Assembly (NCBI RefSeq): GCF_001411555.2
Contig: NC_049907.1
Span: 39,547,482-39,611,481 of the forward strand
Source of the DNA: Juglans regia
Lineage: Eukaryota; Streptophyta; Magnoliopsida; Fagales; Juglandaceae
Direction of reading: 5' to 3'
Length of the DNA stretch: 64,000 bases
Below, in pieces: positions 1 through 10,942 of this stretch (position 1 is its first letter; the number at the start of each line of letters is the position of its first letter). The notes below the pieces were generated by a model. It saw nothing but the letters and a program-made list of their open reading frames with translations. It was not told the DNA's origin and ran no database searches. The position numbers were made by a program, and so were the translations under genes.

Positions 1-33
1 CTGCAATGCTCATCATATTTATCTTAATTTACA

Positions 34-798
34 TTGTTGTTAAGTTATCACATAACAATTAACAGAAAGATAAGCACATAAATGTTACGATTAAGTATGG
101 TGGAAGTTTTGTGGAACTTTAATTGTGAAGGGAGTAAATTCATTGGGCTGGACTAAATGCAAGGCCCAGGTTAGAGCCTAGATGCAAGGTCTGGGCTAGG
201 CCGAGCAAATTAGGAAGTCTTGGGTCTAAACCTGGGTATGAGACCCAGGTCAGACCATAGTTACATCAGGAACCTAGTCAGAAGATATAGAAGAGGCTTA
301 AGGAAGAAGGAATGTCGCATTCAATGCAAGCCGAGAAAGTATAAGGCGGTTCACACCAAGCATTAATGAGATAAAAGGAACCCAGGGTAGAAAACACGCC
401 GCAGTCAATGCGGCCCAGAGTAGAAGGTGTGCCGCATTCAATGCGGCCCCAAGGCATGGGCTATACACAGCAAACCTGAACACTCCATAGCTCGGTGCGC
501 AAACGGCATAAAGATAGCTCGGCAAGTAGACGGCACAAATATATTATCTCCTGCTATACAACACTCCACTACCGTGGAAACCAAGTCAACAAGTATAAAT
601 AAACACTACTTGCAACAAACAAGTAGGTTAACTTACACTCTCATCTTCATTATTGTTTCTCTTCATCTTCTACGCCACAACTAACTTAAGTATTGGAGGA
701 ACAATGGACCCGAGGTCCCCCCTTTTACTGTGCAGGTGACTGCTCGAGCACTACTGTCCGTGTCGAGTTGCCCAAGCCTACGAAACACGACATCAACA
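34..798 (+). mobile_element. Candidate solo LTR, Gypsy type
   Basis: The segment starts TGTTGTTAAG and ends ACACGACATCAACA, so it has TG...CA ends. A TATAAATAAA box lies at 594-603 and a C/T-rich leader follows, as in an LTR promoter. Three copies of a small palindromic motif (GCCGCATTCAATGCGGCC and variants) lie at about 313-330, 398-416 and 431-448. The flanking pentamers (ttaca, ttaat) match only partly, so the target duplication is not proven. The 3' end resembles that of the LTR at 31741-32410. No internal coding region is next to it. Confidence 0.5.
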
Positions 799-902
799 TT
801 AATGTTAGGTAATATTGCGACTGACTGATAATTAACAGTGGTATATATGTGCATATGTGTGTGTATTTATATTGTTTAAAACAGTAAAACTAATTTAAAA
901 TG

Positions 903-908
<6 letters not shown>

Positions 909-934
<26 letters not shown>
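909..934. repeat. (AT)n microsatellite
   Basis: Uninterrupted AT dinucleotide run between the LTR remnant and the CCD1 pseudogene. Confidence 0.9.
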
Positions 935-935
<1 letters not shown>

Positions 936-1072
936 TCTTAAATATAAAACTCAGTGAGAGAAGTACCGAGACGAGAATATCTGTTAGAGACAGATATTAT
1001 TTCTCTTACTTGTGTTGGTCACGTCGCATTTTATAAACATAGCAGCAGGAAATTCTAAGTTGGAGTGGAACT

Positions 1073-2063
1073 TGTCTTCTTGAGAATCCAAATCTGGACA
1101 TGGTCAGTGGGACTATCAAAGAAAATCTTGAAAACATCTGCAACGAGCTGTAGGACAACTTTTTCCCATTTTATGAAAACTCAAAGCTCTATGCATGTCT
1201 CAGTATTCTGACAATATTCTTTTCAGGTATGAGATGAGATTCAATATGAAAACTGGTCTAGCTTCACAAAAGAAGTTATCGGCATCTGCTGTTGATTTCC
1301 CAAGGGTTAATGAGAGCTACACTGGCAGGTATCCATCAAATTTTGGTGATAGATCTGTTCAAGATTGCAAAAATTCTGGTTTCTGGAAGCGGCTGATGAA
1401 AGCTCAATACTGAAAGGCCATATTATTGATACTTACCAAAAAATATTATTGATATTTTTTTTTTATGTGTATGTTCAGGAATTTATTTTTGTTTCGCTGC
1501 CTCCTTTCATCATTTTGCTCCCAGCCGTGCTTAATTCATTATGTTCTCATGGGCGTCAAATCACTTATCTTCTTCTTTATTCCATCATTTGTTTTTACTA
1601 ATTATTTTTTGGGTAACTAGGAGACAGCAATATGTATATGGAACCATACTTGACAACATTACAAAAGTCAAGGGGATTATCAAATTTGATCTGCATGCTG
1701 AACCAGAGACTGGAAAAACAAAACTTGAAGTTGGAGGAAATGTTAAAGGCATCTATGACTTGGGACCCGGCAGCTTTGGTTCTGAGGCGCTATTTTTGTC
1801 CCTCGCCTGCCTGGCATTACTTCTGAAGAAGATGATGGCTACTTAATATTCTCTGTGCATGATGAGAATACAGGGTATGCCTTTTTAATACAATGCACAC
1901 ATGTTTTGTTGATTAATTGTGAAAGATGGGACTGTATTCAAGACACTCTCAGATAGTTCTTGATTTTTAACATGCTTTGCTTGCACTCTTGTTATTCCGG
2001 TGATTCCAATTTGTATTCATGGTTTTTGGACAGGACCAACTTCAAGATCAGGCAAAACTCTGA
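1073..2063 (+). pseudogene. CCD1: Carotenoid cleavage dioxygenase 1 (CCD1), 3' end, pseudogene
   Basis: CCD1 is a cytosolic non-haem iron enzyme that cleaves carotenoids at the 9,10 bonds. Only C-terminal exons remain. Exon 1073-1149 reads LENPNLDMVSGTIKENLEN. Exon 1227-1328 reads [17 protein letters not shown] and onward to SYTG. Exon 1621-1874 reads [19 protein letters not shown], then [19 protein letters not shown]. Introns 1150-1226 and 1329-1620 keep GT and AG ends, and a GT follows 1874. One base is missing near 1797, which shifts the frame before [17 protein letters not shown]. The expected penultimate exon (the FHAFFVTE region) is absent. A final short exon from 2034 reads DQLQDQAKL and stops at 2061-2063. 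The gene lacks its 5' three quarters and cannot be functional. Family assignment rests on remembered conserved CCD1 segments and is strong; the last exon is less certain. Confidence 0.85.
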
Positions 2064-2420
2064 TTTTCTGCCAGTTGGAGACTGCACAATGTATGTTAAA
2101 TAGAGAATGAAGGCGGATCCATGTAAATTATACGCAAGAGACCTCTCTGGCAGCACTCACTACTTCTACGATATTGTTCCACACATCATACGGATTGTAA
2201 AATATTGTATTTGCAATATTTTAAATTGTATTTGCACTCACTACTCTGTAAGATATTGTTCCACACAATATATGTTAAATTGTATTTGCAAAATATTAAA
2301 AAATAAATAAATTGTAAAATATTATTAAAATATATAATATTATATTATTATTTTAACTTTAAAATAACTAGTCTAATATGAATTCACCTAGTAAAAAATT
2401 AATGTTATAGTTAAAACTTA

Positions 2421-2604
2421 GGCTGCATTTGGATGTTAAAATGAGTTGAATTAAGTTGAGATGATAAAATATTATTATAATATTACTTTTTAATATTATT
2501 ATTATTTTAAGATTTAAAAAAGTTAAATTTTTTATTATATTTTATATTAAAATTTAAAAAATTTATAATAATAATTAAGATATATTTAGGTTCCAAACGT
2601 ATCC
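2421..2604. mobile_element. MITE-like element (GTTTGGAT family)
   Basis: Begins GGCTGCATTTGGATGTT, continues with a GAGTTGAATTAAGTTGAGATGA block and an AT-rich core, and ends near TTCCAAACGTATCC. Terminal arms are imperfect inverted repeats. The same architecture recurs at 6923-7137, 21431-22008, 35062-35283 and 60791-60995. It has no coding capacity. The superfamily is not determined. Confidence 0.55.
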
Positions 2605-2659
2605 TTAAAATTCTAACTAAAATTTGAACTTGAAAATACCAATGCTCTAATACGGCACA

Positions 2660-2696
2660 CGTGGCACGAGGACGTAGGCACCGGCCCATTATAAAA
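2660..2696 (+). promoter_or_regulatory. PRP1 core promoter with conserved block
   Basis: TATAAAA at 2690-2696 lies 58 bases upstream of the PRP1 ATG. The adjoining upstream block, GTGGCACGAGGACGTAGG then CACCGGCCCAT, is almost unchanged at the PRP1-like pseudogene (about 22333-22372) and at PRP2 (35961-35997). Conservation over this length next to TATA suggests a shared regulatory element, or recent duplication. Confidence 0.75.
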
Positions 2697-2753
2697 GGCC
2701 CCCCAAAATGGAATACACTTTGCACCATCCTAACTCCCAAACAACGTCCCAAA

Positions 2754-3164
2754 ATGGCCACAAAAATGTACTCGCTGATATCGTTTCTTGGAGTACTGGT
2801 TCTTCTCTCATCTGGCTCCCTCGCCCAATATAAACCTCCACAAGGCCAGTTACCGCCAGTGTACCCACCGCCAGTGTACCCACCACCACGAGGCAGACCT
2901 CCAAATTCACTGGAGGAGTCCTCTTTGGAAGAAAAGACGCTAGCCTTCGGTGCCAAACTCCCCAAGGGACCAAAACCTCCCTCAAAGTTTATCCCACCAA
3001 CACCAATTAATCATGAGTCTCTTGATCAGGGGAAAAAGCCTTACCCAGAACACAAGCTACTGATTAATCCAGTTGATCAGAAGCCTCCGAAGGGTGAACC
3101 CAAGTCACTGCGTGAGCATTACCATCGACACCCTCCAGCAAAAGATGGTAGAAACAGGCCCTAG
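2754..3164 (+). CDS. Secreted proline-rich cell-wall protein PRP1 (136 aa)
   Basis: A 136-residue protein. The hydrophobic N-terminus MATKMYSLISFLGVLVLLSS ends in a likely signal-peptidase site after SLA (residue 24). The mature chain starts QYKPPQGQLPPVYPPPVYPP, so Tyr-containing VYPP motifs suited to wall cross-linking are present. Next is an acidic stretch (LEESSLEEKTLAFGAKL) and then Pro/Lys-rich sequence (KPPSKFIPPTPIN, KKPYPEHKLL, KPPKGEPKSLREHYH). I chose this ATG because it begins the signal peptide, lies 58 bases after the TATA box and matches sibling genes; an upstream in-frame ATG at 2661 lies before the TATA box. There is no 8-cysteine domain, so it is a PRP rather than a hybrid PRP. 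The acidic segment aligns with the repeated module of PRP4. The role is probably structural in the wall; the exact function is unknown. Confidence 0.85.
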   Translation: MATKMYSLISFLGVLVLLSSGSLAQYKPPQGQLPPVYPPPVYPPPRGRPPNSLEESSLEEKTLAFGAKLPKGPKPPSKFIPPTPINHESLDQGKKPYPEHKLLINPVDQKPPKGEPKSLREHYHRHPPAKDGRNRP

Positions 3165-3213
3165 CCATATTTAATAGAGCTTAGCCGGCTAATCGTGTGT
3201 ATGTGTGTGTAAT

Positions 3214-3226
3214 AATAAGAGCTGCA
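3214..3226 (+). terminator. PRP1 3' processing signal
   Basis: AATAAGAGCTGCA lies about 50 bases after the stop codon. The same AATAAGAGC core follows every other PRP gene in the window at a similar distance, so it is the likely poly(A) signal region. Confidence 0.6.
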
Positions 3227-3605
3227 AGTACGGGTATTAATTATCCTCTCTTGCGAGTCGACCGGCAACTGATTAATTAAGACGTATGATATATTTTAAT
3301 TTGCTGCTGTATATGCTATATACAGTAAAATACTAGTGTGTACGTACGTAGTGGGCTGCTCAAGCTAGCTTTGTAGCTTGCGATCATATGAACATGCCAG
3401 CACGTTATATATATGTTCTTGTTGTGTAATAACTAATTAATGTCACGCAATATATATCAGCGTGTATGGAATTTATTATCCGCGCTTTCTTCCTTGGAAG
3501 TTATATTTTCGCATGACCCTTGGCCTTCTTGTATCGTGGTAAAAGTTCTTGAGACTATACAAATTGCTCATGTTTTATTGCAGGGGCCGGGATCAAACTA
3601 TGCTT

Positions 3606-4233
3606 CATCGAATATCTATCTCTATTAAATAAGTGCTAATAAAGAATGAACAGTATTTTTGTCTAATATATTTTTTCTTGTTTTACTCCTGATTTTATGA
3701 CAAATTTACGTTTTGTTCTGTTTTTGTTATTTCTCCACCGACTGACTTTTTTCTCTTTTTACATTTTACATTGAAAAATGATACATTTGTATGTTTCTAT
3801 CTGTTTTGTGCTGGTTCAGCAAAAAAATTATACCCATATAGACGAAAGCATGGCAGATGCAAACACAATGTTCTCAAATTTGTACAAATTCACTAAATAA
3901 ATCATACCGAAATACACGAAAGGAAACCAAATCCAAAAACAAAATCTCGCTCCACCAGCAGAAGATTTCCATATAAACGTACACCCAGATCTGATGGCAA
4001 CCATTTCTGTCGTGTTTGTTGAAATCTTCTGGACTGTTGTGGTTGTTTGTGGTGGAAAGTTGAGTAAGGGCGAGAAAAATATAGAGAAGTCGAGATGTCT
4101 CGTGGTGCTGCCGTTGAGTAAGGCTATTGAGAGGGAAAAATGACAGAGAGAGAGATGTGGCAGCAGAGGTGTTGTAGACTGTGACGACGATAGGTGGTGA
4201 AGGAAAGCCGAGGGAGAAAAGAAATAGATCGGT

Positions 4234-4271
<38 letters not shown>

Positions 4272-6222
4272 CGGTTGGCTGCTGTCCGTCGTCGAACAAT
4301 GACATAATTGATGCTGCTAAAGCCACCGTGATAATATATAGAGCTGTCCTCATACTCCGGTGCTCCTCCTTTGTATGATGGCTCCACAAAATAAAAGAAG
4401 AGAAATGGAACCGACAAGAGAGTAGATCATTGAATAGAAGCTCGGATACTGAGGCTGTGGTTTCGCACTTAAAAAAGAATCGTTGAATTAAAAAATATTA
4501 CGAATTTTACGTGTAAATATATTTAAATTTAAAATAAATTTAATAATTTAAAAGTTAAGTATTTAAATATTAAATTTAATTTAAAATTAAATTAAATCAA
4601 GTTAGACTCAACTAAAATTAATAATTAAATGGATCTAAGATTTGTTTGAAAATAGATCTCATTTTAAAACTAGAAATCTCATATAATTTTATTTCATTTC
4701 TAAATATAATTTAAATATAAATATTTTTAAAATAATCATTATAATTTTTTTAAAATTTTAAATAAAAAATAATTTAATTTTTTTAAATTTCTTAACAATA
4801 ATAATATTATAAAATTATATTTTAATATTTTTTATTTAATTTTTCTTTTTTTTCTCAAAGTTTAAAAAACACTTAATTCAAAATATCAGATTATTACTTA
4901 TAAATTATTTTATTATTATTCACAAAATTATCATATTTTCAATCAAGTTGTAAAATCTAAATTGCATAAATATAAATATATATATATATTTATGTATGTG
5001 TGGACTGTTATCATTATATGATACAAATAGAAAAATAAAGAGTAATGATAAATATATAATATATTATATAATAATGTTATAAAATAAGATATTTTTATAA
5101 AATGATATTAATTTTATAAGATATTTTATAAAATATTATTTATTTAAAATATAATTATATAAATTATTATAAAAATATTGTATAAATTATTTTTTTAAAA
5201 AAAATAAAAGCTATCGTTCACCGGAATTGACAAATTGATAATGATATGAAAAAAAGAAAAAGTTAACGTCACTTCGCGCGAAACTCTAGAACCAAAGTTT
5301 GAAAAACAATTAAAAAAACAAAAAAAAGTAAATCATCAAAAAGCTGAGTCCTGACACTGATTTGATAATTCAAAAACAAATCTACAAATTTCTAGACTCC
5401 ACCGGTCCACCGATTTGATTTTGGATTTGAAAAAGGAAAATGTTAAGTTTACTATCTCTTATTATTTATTTATTTTTTTATATTTAATTTTTTTTTATAA
5501 TTTTTTATTTTATTTAATAATTAAAGAAGTGATAATTAATAAATTTATATATTTTTTTAATTTTTTTTTAATAATTAAGGAAGTTAAAAAATACTTAAAA
5601 TAAAATAATAAAAAAATAAAAACACTATAAATAGTAGATGGATAGTAGATAGGTCACTACCTTTTGAAAAATGCTATATGAACCGAGAGTTTAAACCGAT
5701 AATTCAACCGATGCCACATGTCTGTTTTTGAATGGCCTGTATAAAATATTTAAAAAATAAAAACTGCACGGATAAATTCATCTCTTTCTTTCTTTTTTTC
5801 TACACCCCCCCTCCCTTCCCTTCAGCTCAGCTGAAACTGCAGTAAATCTGTATGGATCTCTATTTACCCTTGAACCTGGGTGAATCTGTGACTAGTTGTT
5901 TCGTTCGTGGGTATGTGGAAATAAAACAAACTTGCTTTACTTAGAAAAATAGAAATCCATTTATAGCATTTTCCATTACTACAGATTCTCTAAAAACACT
6001 AAAGGAAAATGCTATACTTTTTTCGTATAGACATGCTAGACATAGATTTTTTATATAAACAACTCGCTTTATTTGGGAAAATAGAAATCCATGTCTTTTG
6101 AAATTTTTTCTTCTAATTTTATTTCTTTCGTGACCACTTATTTGTTCGTTGAGAAGAACTAAAAGAAAAGTAAAATTACAATGGCGTCAAACGAACTTAG
6201 ATTCCATACAAGAAGGAGAGAG
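3606..6222. other. Intergenic, AT-rich, no gene seen
   Basis: No conserved coding segment was recognised. From 3840 to 4440 the sequence is more GC-balanced, with scattered reading frames whose translations are low in complexity. From 4440 to 5640 it is mostly A/T runs. A C/T-rich tract lies near 5780-5830. Confidence 0.6.
4237..4267. repeat. (GA)n microsatellite
   Basis: Pure GA dinucleotide run. It generates spurious frames of Ser-Leu or Arg-Glu repeats. Confidence 0.95.
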
Positions 6223-6393
6223 GATGAGAGAGGGATGGGAATGGATGGAGGGAGGATGGAAATGGAGGTATTCAAATCTTAAATGGATTTTTCCTGAAGC
6301 CAATTAACTTTCGTACAGAATGGAGGGAGGATGAGGGAGGGATGGGTAACAATGGAGGGAGGATGGGAATGGAGCTGTTCAGACCTGAAATGA
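6223..6393. repeat. Direct repeat rich in GGAGGGAGGATGG
   Basis: Two related blocks (about 6223-6290 and 6318-6393) share GGGATGGGAATGGA, GGAGGGAGGATGG and a TTCA(A/G)A(T/C)CTTAAATG-like end. This is a local G-rich tandem duplication with no coding meaning seen. Confidence 0.65.
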
Positions 6394-6922
6394 TTTACCT
6401 CTTTCTTTATTTCTAATTCTTTTTTTTTATTATTATTTTAAATTATCACGTGTGCAAATGGTCGATTATCGGTATAAAATGTGGGCTCCGTAGCATTATC
6501 CGCTTTTGGATTTATTTTGCAATCAGTGACTGAGGCTCACATTTCTTATTTATAAATTTTTTATAAGATATGAAATATATTTTTTATAAGTTGAGGTGTA
6601 AAATGATGAAAAATAAAGAATAATTTTTATTTCATTTTAAATCGCGCGTAGAAGGAAAAGCCAACAAGAGAACGGAAGGACAGACACTAGCCTTACACGT
6701 GTACCACTTTTAATCTAAGATTAAAGTTTTTTTAAATGGACAGTTTGGAATTATGAAGTGGATGATACTTTGTGCGGTTTGGATTGAAATATGAAATGAG
6801 AGGAATTGATATAGTTTATAAATATTAATAAAATTTGTGAGTTGAAATTTGTGAATAATAATGAATATTCGTGAGATGAGTTCAATCCAAACTAGCTAAA
6901 GTTCAATCCAAATTAGCTAAAA

Positions 6923-7137
6923 CCTCGTTTATTTTTACAATTCCTCTCAACTTATCTCATCTTATCTAATTATTACAATTTTTTCAAATTTCAATATAAA
7001 ATAAAATAAAAAATTCAACGTTTTCAAATTACAAAATAAAAATAATATTAAAAAAATATATTTTAATAATATTTTATTTAACTTTTAACTTTTAACTTTG
7101 ATCTCAACTCATTTCATTTATAAAAACAAACTAAGAC
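6923..7137. mobile_element. MITE-like element with terminal inverted repeats
   Basis: Left end CCTCGTTTATTTTTACAA; the right end, read in reverse, is GTCTTAGTTTGTTTTTATAA. The core is AT-rich with TTTTTCAAATTTCAATATAA-type sequence. The copy at 35062-35283 has the same ends. It is non-coding. Confidence 0.65.
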
Positions 7138-7959
7138 TAAATTTTAAAACAATTTTTTTTATTCTTAATTCAAAAAAAATATTTTTCATTATAAAATAAA
7201 ATTATAATTTTTATTATATATTTCTTAGGAGAATAGAGTCGTCTAAGTAAATATAGTTTTTAACAAAAAATAAATTGATAAATATTAAATAATATTCCTA
7301 AAAGAATATAATCATTTAAATAAAATGATTTCTTAAAACTATATTATATTTGGGAGTCTAAAATATAAAGGGGCTTACTTGAAAATTAGACTTTATTTAA
7401 TAACACTAAAAATACCTCATTTAAAATGATTTTAGATTTTAAAATATTTTGAAGATTTTAAAATACTTGAATCAATTTAAAAATCATTAGCTACATTTAA
7501 AATAAAGATTTTTTTATTATTTAAAACGATGTTTTTATCGTTGATGTGTAAACACATATATTTACACATTATTATATGTATGTTTAAATAGAATGACAAA
7601 AACAACAAATCACATACTCGTGTATAATGTAGAATATGATAAATATAATTTCTCTTTCTTCTATAATTCATTATGCCTATTTTTAAGAGTCGTTCTATAA
7701 ACAACTACGCAAACAGGATGTAACTGGGGACATGGCACAACTTATATAAATAAATAAAACAGCAAAAAAACAAAAATCATGGCACAACTTATGTAAGGAA
7801 AAGAAAAAAGAAAGAAAAATACCATATGCAATCGACTTGGGGAATTGCGGGGGAACCCTAGCCCCCGTGGAAAATGAAACAGGGTGTTTTGGCCCCGTTT
7901 TTCTGTTTCTTCCCTTAGTATTTTTTCTTCACTCCTTTTCGTATCCCTCCATTCATCTT
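7138..7959. other. Intergenic, no gene seen
   Basis: AT-rich to about 7700, then mixed composition. No recognised coding, RNA or transposon signature. Confidence 0.5.
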
Positions 7960-8035
7960 CAACAAGTTTCGTTTTCACTCCAGCCTCCATTCCTTTTCAA
8001 CAAGTTTCGTTTTCACCCAGCCTCCATTCCTCCTC
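7960..8035. repeat. Two-unit tandem repeat of about 38 bp
   Basis: The unit CAACAAGTTTCGTTTTCAC followed by CCAGCCTCCATTCC occurs twice in direct succession, just downstream (in minus-strand terms) of the subtilase fragment. Confidence 0.7.
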
Positions 8036-8099
8036 AACCCATTCAGCACGATGGCTCCCATTCGTCTCTGCCTTTCCCTCTCGGAGTTAAAGCCAGCCT

Positions 8100-8475
8100 G
8101 CCATAAACACTTACACCGGGTATGAATTTTCCATTCCCAAGCTTGACAGCGGCGAGAAAATCCCTATTAATGGTGCTGGCACCTACCGTAGTCACCCAGG
8201 GAGCAATATTCATGACAGAAAGCACACCCAAACCGCCGTTACCAGCTGAGGCGGAGACGAAGACCCCGGAATCCTATGCTTTGAAAGCTGCAATGGCGAT
8301 GGCGTCGACGTAATATGGTAGGAAGACGACGCCTACACTCAGGGAGATGACGTCAACTCCGTCAGCCACTACAATGTTGAATGCTGCGAGGGTCGTAGCA
8401 GCCCGAGTTCCAGCAGACCTTGTAGGAGGCCAGGCGAGCTTTGGGAGCCATGCCGACAGCAACTTCACGCGAGTA
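8100..8475 (-). pseudogene. Subtilisin-like serine protease (SBT1 type) fragment
   Basis: Minus-strand translation gives GMAPKARLASYKVCWNSGCY, then in another frame ILAAFNIVVADGVDVISLSV followed by YYVDAIAIAAFKA. It continues with SGVFVSASAGNGG, APWVTTVGASTINRDF and VKLGNGKFIPGVSVYG. These are the S8 peptidase-domain segments between the catalytic His and the oxyanion Asn of plant subtilases, secreted proteases of the apoplast. The Asp, His and Ser catalytic regions are absent, and one frameshift lies near 8385 (after the CY segment). About 125 residues remain of a usual 750 or so. It is a dead fragment. Confidence 0.85.
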
Positions 8476-8921
8476 ACAAAGGGTAGAGACCGGGAAGACA
8501 TTGCCAGAGCAAAAGTATTTTGTCGATGAGGTGGAGATGGAGATGGGTGGGAGAAGAAAGATGCGGAGGAGGTGGAGATGGGTGAGAGACGAAAGAGTAG
8601 GAAGAGGGTGAGAAAGGGAGCCATTGGAGGGAATAGCTAGCGAGATGGATCTGGAAATGCAAATGATGGTGCTGTGTCCTGAAAGAAATTTCCCTCTGTT
8701 TTTGTCGATTTTATTTATTTATTTTTAATATATCTCGACTGACGTGGCACAGCCAATTCCCCGAGGTTTCCAACCCCGGTTGCCTGTAGCAAAACTCGAA
8801 AAGAAAAAAAAAATAAGAAAGAAAAGGGCAAGAAGCAAACCAAACGTTACAACACAAAAAAAATTAACCAGCCAGAGCAACCGACGAAATGCCTCCGAAA
8901 AGTATTTCTCCACCAACAAAA

Positions 8922-9295
8922 TGTAATGGTCCCACTTGCTCTTTGTGTAATGGTGATAATGAAAGATAAACTAGAGATGAATCAAAGATGGAAGATGATA
9001 ATGATAACTGTATTCATCCGAGTATTTGATATCTTCAATTCCTCCAAATGAAAGTTAACAAACAATTATAAGAGATTTTACTCCATGCTTCAACCAGGAC
9101 CCCTTCCCTTACATATCCTCGCAGGCTAACTAACTAAGCAAATACCAAGATAACAGTTGTAAAGTACAATAACAGTTTTCCAGAAAATAAAACAACTACA
9201 AGACTTTAAAGACAATTTATCTAAAGAAGCAAAACGCCGTGTTGCAGGCCAAGGTACTTCCCAGCAAACGACGCCACTCACGACGGATCATAACA
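8922..9295 (-). repeat. 3' LTR of the gene-carrying retroelement
   Basis: On the minus strand it starts TGTTATGATCCGTCGTGAGT and ends GGGACCATTACA. It is preceded by a purine-containing CTTGAGGACAAGGTTCTTTA stretch, a form common just upstream of 3' LTRs in plant Gypsy elements. Confidence 0.8.
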
Positions 9296-9344
9296 AATTC
9301 CTCGTCTTAAAGAACCTTGTCCTCAAGGGTTTAGAGGATTTATT

Positions 9345-9900
9345 GTTTTATGAATAAGCTATTCTTGGGAAAGGGAAGGGCCCAACATATCAGTATCTAA
9401 ATGCATATGATGAGATAAAATGCATACTTCCTTGTCATCATTATCAGCATCAAGTGTATTCCAGTAGTTCCCAAAGTCTGACGCCATCAAGGAATTATCA
9501 CAATCTCCCCCAATTTCTCTATCCATCCATCTCCCAAAGTTGTCAAGTTTCTTCAGCTCACTAGCTTCATCGTTATTTACACCATCTTTGGATTTCTTTT
9601 CATCATGAAAGGTAGACCTGACTTTCTAGATGTGGATCTGAACAACTTTGAGATTGAGGATGATCTAAAATGAAACCAGGCTCACGTCGCACCAGAACTA
9701 TCTAGAGAGAAGCTCCAATATATGTCTGATTGCCTTCAGCGATCAATCTATCTCCCTTAGTTACATCCTGGACAGAGTTATTAGTATCCAATCTAGCATC
9801 TGTTAACTTATGTGTTAGAAAGTCAGCTTCCCTATGATGTTCACTGAAAAGCTTCTAGTCATGCACGCCATTCGAGTTGCTCAAGCTGTTGGTTTCAACC
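9345..9900 (-). pseudogene. CAMTA (calmodulin-binding transcription activator) fragment
   Basis: Minus-strand translation gives LTDARLDTNNSVQDVTKGDR, then SELKKLDNFGRWMDREIGGD, DNSLMASDFGNYWNTLDADN and MLGPSLSQE. These match the region before the IPT/TIG domain of CAMTA3-like nuclear transcription factors. A TAG (9359-9361) replaces the expected Gln codon after SLSQE, and other stops interrupt the upstream part. The CG-1 DNA-binding domain, ankyrin repeats and IQ motifs are missing. The piece abuts the STT3 fragment and is a captured segment, not a gene. Assignment rests on recall of CAMTA conserved blocks. Confidence 0.7.
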
Positions 9901-9997
9901 CAGTTAGATAATCCAGAACCTTGATGATAACTCAGTTGCAAAAACTCATTCAGAGCACATAATTTCAATCTTGAAACAGCATGGTTCCCTTCAGTAA

Positions 9998-10141
9998 CAC
10001 CGCCGAGAGGATACCATGTTCGATCGTCAAACCAGTTCCAAAAATCATATATCTCATTCTTTGTAGGTACTAAGTGACTAGATAATTGAAATAAGGATCG
10101 CGCTCAAGAATAACACTTTCGAGCTCTATAACAGAAGACAC
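9998..10141 (-). pseudogene. STT3 oligosaccharyltransferase catalytic subunit fragment
   Basis: The minus strand reads [20 protein letters not shown], then after a stop and a one-base frame change [19 protein letters not shown]. This is the start of STT3, the membrane subunit that N-glycosylates proteins in the ER. The DPYFNY and [13 protein letters not shown] blocks are hallmarks of the family. About 45 residues remain of roughly 730. It sits directly between the AAE17/18 and CAMTA fragments. Confidence 0.85.
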
Positions 10142-10148
10142 TTCACCA

Positions 10149-10560
10149 CGAACTTCCTCAAGATCGACATTAAGTAAGCTATCAATTGCTCTCATGTATA
10201 CAGGGAATAAACCTACTTCACTAACACAAGCTTGGTCATCTGGATAAGGTATCCCATGCTCATCAAGGGTGACAAAGCCACTTGTTAGTGATGCTGAGCT
10301 AAAGACTCCAAAATCTTGTAATTGCAGTGGATTTCCTTGTATGTAAGACCATGCAAGTTCTGTTCCACCCAACACTTGATAATGGATATGTAATAAGCTC
10401 TTGAAGATAGACATGGGTGATTCTCAATACTGGAGACTTCTCTGGTTGATGCATCGGCTCTTATCTTTGTCAAATCTAGGCCCTACACATTGTACTCTTC
10501 CAAGCTTTTACTAAGCCAGGAATTGTACTCAAAACAGTCACTCCTGCATCTTGAAAATTT
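10149..10560 (-). pseudogene. Acyl-activating enzyme 17/18-like fragment
   Basis: The minus strand reads FQDAGVTVLSTIPGLVKAWK, then [34 protein letters not shown], and after a frame change [20 protein letters not shown]. It continues with [20 protein letters not shown] and [20 protein letters not shown]. These follow the order of AMP-binding peroxisomal acyl-activating enzymes AAE17/18 (GGTELASSYI and PYPDD..GEVGLF regions). At least two stops and one frameshift are present. Only a central stretch of about 135 residues is left. It was captured by the LTR element and lies between eIF4A and STT3 pieces. Confidence 0.75.
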
Positions 10561-10773
10561 TTCCAAAGCCACAACCAAGAGGTGATTCATGGTAAAGTGT
10601 AAGAGTTGCTCTAGCTAGGATGGGATTGACTTTCTGTTAGATCTTACAATTCGTTCCCCCAAGGTTTATGTCTCTACCTCTATCAAAGAGCCTAAAAACA
10701 ACTTAAGGGGCAAAGCATCAAGCAAATGAGAAGCAAAAAATTTCTTACCCTTAAAATTCTCAACAAACTCTAC

Positions 10774-10942
10774 CAAAAAGTTGCCAAGGGCCCGCATGAC
10801 CTTCTCAATTTGTTGCGCAAGCTCCCTAGTGGGAGTAAGAACCAAGGCCTGGCATTTGACCAAGCCCTAATCTAGCTGCAAAAGGTACAATTCCCCTTTG
10901 ATGAATTGTAGAGGGCTTCTCAAAACCATAAGCATAAAAATT
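10774..10942 (-). pseudogene. eIF4A (DEAD-box RNA helicase) fragment with internal deletion
   Basis: The minus strand reads FYAYGFEKPSTIHQRGIVPF, the Q-motif region of translation initiation factor eIF4A. It then jumps to [20 protein letters not shown] and VMRALGNFL, the motif Ia region ([12 protein letters not shown]). The intervening 30 or so residues, which include the Walker A motif (AQSGTGKT), are deleted. The 5' end is fused without spacer to the RRM fragment. It cannot bind ATP and is a captured fragment. Confidence 0.85.

Larger units (their letters stand above)
2659..3605 (+). repeat. Duplicated block, PRP1 copy
   Basis: The promoter, the end of the coding region and about 430 bp of 3' flank (including GTACGTACGTAGTGGGCTGC and TTCTTGTTGTGTAATAACTA) recur in the same order around the pseudogene at 22333-23790. 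There they are interrupted by insertions, and most of the coding sequence is deleted. Confidence 0.85.

Noticed and set aside
2661..2753. Upstream in-frame ATG extending PRP1 by 31 residues
   Set aside because: It lies before the TATA box and would bury the signal peptide; the ATG at 2754 matches the sibling genes.
3874..4389. Minus-strand open stretch of 171 codons
   Set aside because: It contains a Ser-Leu run created by the GA microsatellite, shows no conserved block and is overlapped by another open frame on the same strand.
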